A DNA stretch of 6,972 nt, taken from contig JBDNDK010000130.1 in assembly GCA_046719185.1 (NCBI GenBank), positions 1 through 6,972 on the forward strand, in the 5' to 3' direction. The notes beneath the pieces were generated by a model that was given only the letters and a program-made list of their open reading frames with translations, did no database searches and had not been told where the DNA came from. The translations under genes were made by a program, and so were the position numbers. Every line of letters begins with the position of its first letter. Position 1 is the first letter of the stretch. The stretch comes from JBDNDK01 sp046719185 (GTDB lineage Bacteria; Armatimonadota; UBA5829). Positions 5,781 to 6,972 of this stretch are shown in pieces.

Positions 5781-6726
5781 CAACTCAGCCTGCAGAAATA
5801 AAACTGCAGGCTGCATAACTTTTAATAATTCAATAGAAGCTATACCAGAATACCCTGATTTTAGGGATATTCTTATTGAAGATAAACCTATATTTGATGA
5901 ATTGCTGAAAAATAATCCACCTCTTCTTTCTGCATACACTTTCACCAACCTCTTTGCTTGGAGAATTCCACACAAAGCAAAGATTTGCAGACTAAATGGG
6001 TGTATAATAGTGCAGCATAATCATTCTGACAAGCCTCATTATCTACAGCCAATTGGAAATGATCCTGTGTCTGCAATGATAAATCTTGTAGTGCTGGAAG
6101 ATGATGTAAAATTTATAAGTATTGATAAGCCCACATCAGAAAAAATTATTCAAGATACAGAATTTTATGTGCATCATGACTTGGATAATTCTGATTATCT
6201 TTATCTAACATCAGACTTAGCAGAACTTCACGGCAAAAAATATGACGGCAAAAGAAACTTTGTCAAAAGAGCTATTGACAAAGGTGCTGTGTATGAAATT
6301 ATAACAGAAGATACCATTGATGAATGCATAGCCTTTGCTGAGGAATGGTGTGATGAAAGAATGTGTGATATTCATGATGGACTATCAAAAGAAAGAATTG
6401 CAGTAAGGGAAATGCTTGAAAACTTTTCAACTCTAAAAATATTTGGCGGTGCTGTGAGAGTAGATGGAAAGATATGTGCATTCACATTAGGTGAGCAATT
6501 GAACCCAAATACTGTTGTTGTTCATATTGAAAAAGCAGATCAGAATATTGATGGTATGTATCAGTTTGTAAATAATCAATTCTGCAAGAAACAGGCAATT
6601 GGATATGAATTTATAAATAGAGAACAAGATCTAGGCATAGAAGGTCTTAGAAGAGCTAAAAAATCATATCACCCGATCTCTATGGTAGAATCTTATAAAG
6701 TATCATCAAGACCAGAGCACATTTAG
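5761..6726 (+). CDS. DUF2156 protein (tandem GNAT-fold, LPG-synthetase C-terminal-like)
   Basis: This is a 321-residue protein of the DUF2156 family, two GNAT folds resembling the C-terminal catalytic half of MprF-type aminoacyl-phosphatidylglycerol synthases but without the membrane flippase half. Marks in order: FRDILIEDKPIFDELL (34-49), PPLLSAYTFTNLFAWR (53-68), the YLYLTSDLAELHGKKYDGKR stretch near 142-161, AEEWCDER, FGGAVRVDGKICAFTLGE, and the C-terminal signature NREQDLGIEGLRRAK (286-300) followed by SYHP. Family members probably move an acyl or aminoacyl group; the substrate here is unknown. ATG 5761 is the only ordinary start codon after the in-frame stop at 5755-5757, but its ribosome binding site is poor. 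The first 31 residues are not family-like and cover a hairpin at 5786-5813. Overlap with DUF1844 suggests coupled translation. Confidence 0.88.
   Translation: MSINQNNNSACRNKTAGCITFNNSIEAIPEYPDFRDILIEDKPIFDELLKNNPPLLSAYTFTNLFAWRIPHKAKICRLNGCIIVQHNHSDKPHYLQPIGNDPVSAMINLVVLEDDVKFISIDKPTSEKIIQDTEFYVHHDLDNSDYLYLTSDLAELHGKKYDGKRNFVKRAIDKGAVYEIITEDTIDECIAFAEEWCDERMCDIHDGLSKERIAVREMLENFSTLKIFGGAVRVDGKICAFTLGEQLNPNTVVVHIEKADQNIDGMYQFVNNQFCKKQAIGYEFINREQDLGIEGLRRAKKSYHPISMVESYKVSSRPEHI
5786..5813 (+). promoter_or_regulatory. Perfect 10-bp stem-loop at the DUF1844/DUF2156 junction; possible attenuator
   Basis: CAGCCTGCAG (5786-5795) pairs perfectly with CTGCAGGCTG (5804-5813) around the loop AAATAAAA. 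It is by far the most stable hairpin noticed in the window and is GC-rich against an AT-rich background. It begins 5 nt after the DUF1844 stop, and a short T-run (5820-5823) follows after 6 nt. This resembles an intrinsic terminator with a displaced U-tract. It also lies in codons 9-18 of the assigned DUF2156 frame, so it may weaken expression of that gene relative to the rest of the cluster, or act as an mRNA processing or stability element. Confidence 0.55.
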
Positions 6727-6727
6727 A

Positions 6728-6752
6728 AAATTGCAAAATGTTATTGCAGTTT
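6728..6752. terminator. Candidate terminator hairpin in the convergent gap
   Basis: AAATTGCAA (6728-6736) pairs with TTGCAGTTT (6744-6752), nine pairs including one G-U, around a 7-nt loop. It starts 1 nt after the DUF2156 stop and ends in TTT. Read on the - strand it ends in TTGCAATTTTC, so it might also stop transcripts from the opposing gene. The stem is AT-rich and only moderately stable. Confidence 0.4.
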
Positions 6753-6755
6753 ATG

Positions 6756-6773
6756 AATAATTATATAATTATT
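6756..6773. repeat. 18-bp perfect AT-only palindrome in the convergent gap
   Basis: AATAATTATATAATTATT reads identically on both strands. It sits between two convergent genes, directly after the candidate terminator hairpin. It could add to bidirectional termination or mark a protein-binding site. Chance is a real alternative in a gap with almost no G or C. Confidence 0.35.
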
Positions 6774-6800
6774 TACTGATAAAACTTAGACAAAATAAAA

Positions 6801-6972
6801 TTATATATCTACAGACATAATCTCTCTACCTGTATTAATATCTATAATACTTGCTTTTGAATCTGTTATGATACCAACACTTGGAATAAGAATACCATTT
6901 TCCTCATATTTTGGAATTGATGGACTTCCCGGATTCATTCTGATAAATTTCTTTCTTTTCTCAAGAACTGGA
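6801..6972 (-). CDS. C-terminal end of a probable YfcE-type metallophosphoesterase (partial)
   Basis: The - strand frame is open from the right edge of the window to a TAA at 6803-6801, giving the last 57 residues. The visible part includes KKFIRMNPGSPSIPKYEENG, then a VGIITD strand and SIIDINTGREI. The NPGSPSIPK stretch followed by a final pair of beta strands is the usual ending of YfcE/MJ0936-type calcineurin-like phosphoesterases, where it comes just after the metal-binding GHTH motif. That motif would lie beyond the window, so the assignment rests on the tail alone. All three arginine codons are AGA, as in the rest of the window. The gene is convergent with the ligA cluster. Confidence 0.62.
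   Translation of the reverse strand, partial: PVLEKRKKFIRMNPGSPSIPKYEENGILIPSVGIITDSKASIIDINTGREIMSVDI

Noticed and set aside
5772..5975. - strand open frame opposite the DUF2156 start region
   Set aside because: It is a shadow of the + strand gene with no recognisable domain.
5761..6726. Full MprF-type lysyl-phosphatidylglycerol synthase
   Set aside because: Only the DUF2156 half is present; no flippase membrane region is encoded upstream, so the gene is a stand-alone DUF2156 protein, not MprF.
1..6972. CRISPR array, tRNA or rRNA gene, insertion sequence, phage or defence genes
   Set aside because: No spaced direct repeats, cloverleaf-like segments, terminal inverted repeats with a transposase, or defence protein motifs were seen. 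Gaps over 60 bases (1316-1499 and 6727-6800) hold only AT-rich non-coding DNA.

Overview
The window looks like a stretch of bacterial chromosome from a low-G+C organism (about one third G+C by eye). It is packed with protein genes on the + strand, and a convergent gene enters at the right edge on the - strand. No RNA gene, insertion sequence, phage gene or CRISPR array was found. The host is not identifiable from this sequence. Two compositional traits are striking. Only 28 CpG dinucleotides occur in 6972 bases, and every arginine codon counted (about 95) is AGA or AGG, never CGN. The combination of a DUF1844 protein, a VanZ-like protein and a DUF2156 protein around ligA would suit an uncultured or poorly sampled lineage rather than a model organism, but that is inference.

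Layout, left to right. Positions 1-90 hold the last 29 codons of an unrecognised + strand gene. Positions 146-1315 encode an exported phytase-like/esterase-like protein (PF13449 type). A 184-base AT-rich gap follows. Positions 1500-2600 encode an exported DUF2961 protein of the GH172 glycoside hydrolase family. Then comes a tight cluster: ligA (NAD-dependent DNA ligase, 2628-4676), a three-helix membrane protein of unknown function (4678-4944), a VanZ-like membrane protein (4934-5347), a DUF1844 protein (5334-5780) and a DUF2156 two-GNAT-fold protein (5761-6726). Gaps inside the cluster are 1 nt or are overlaps of 11, 14 and 20 nt, so co-transcription and translational coupling are likely. The GH172 gene ends only 27 nt before ligA and may belong to the same transcript. 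A 74-base convergent gap with hairpins separates DUF2156 from the end of a - strand gene (6801-6972) that resembles the C-terminus of a YfcE-type metallophosphoesterase.

The two exported proteins at the left probably act outside the cytoplasm on a phosphoester or ester compound and on a carbohydrate, but no substrate can be named. LigA seals nicks in replication and repair. The four small genes behind it have no established joint function, and their fixed packing behind ligA is the main unexplained gene-level feature. Four consecutive genes appear to start with TTG. In two places an upstream GTG that looks like a start is really part of the Shine-Dalgarno sequence. A perfect 10-bp hairpin lies at the DUF1844/DUF2156 junction, inside the assigned DUF2156 reading frame.

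No clear new molecular system is visible. The best leads are the CpG/CGN depletion with retention of CCGG, the junction hairpin, the uncharacterised membrane proteins, and an altered acidic motif in the GH172 protein.
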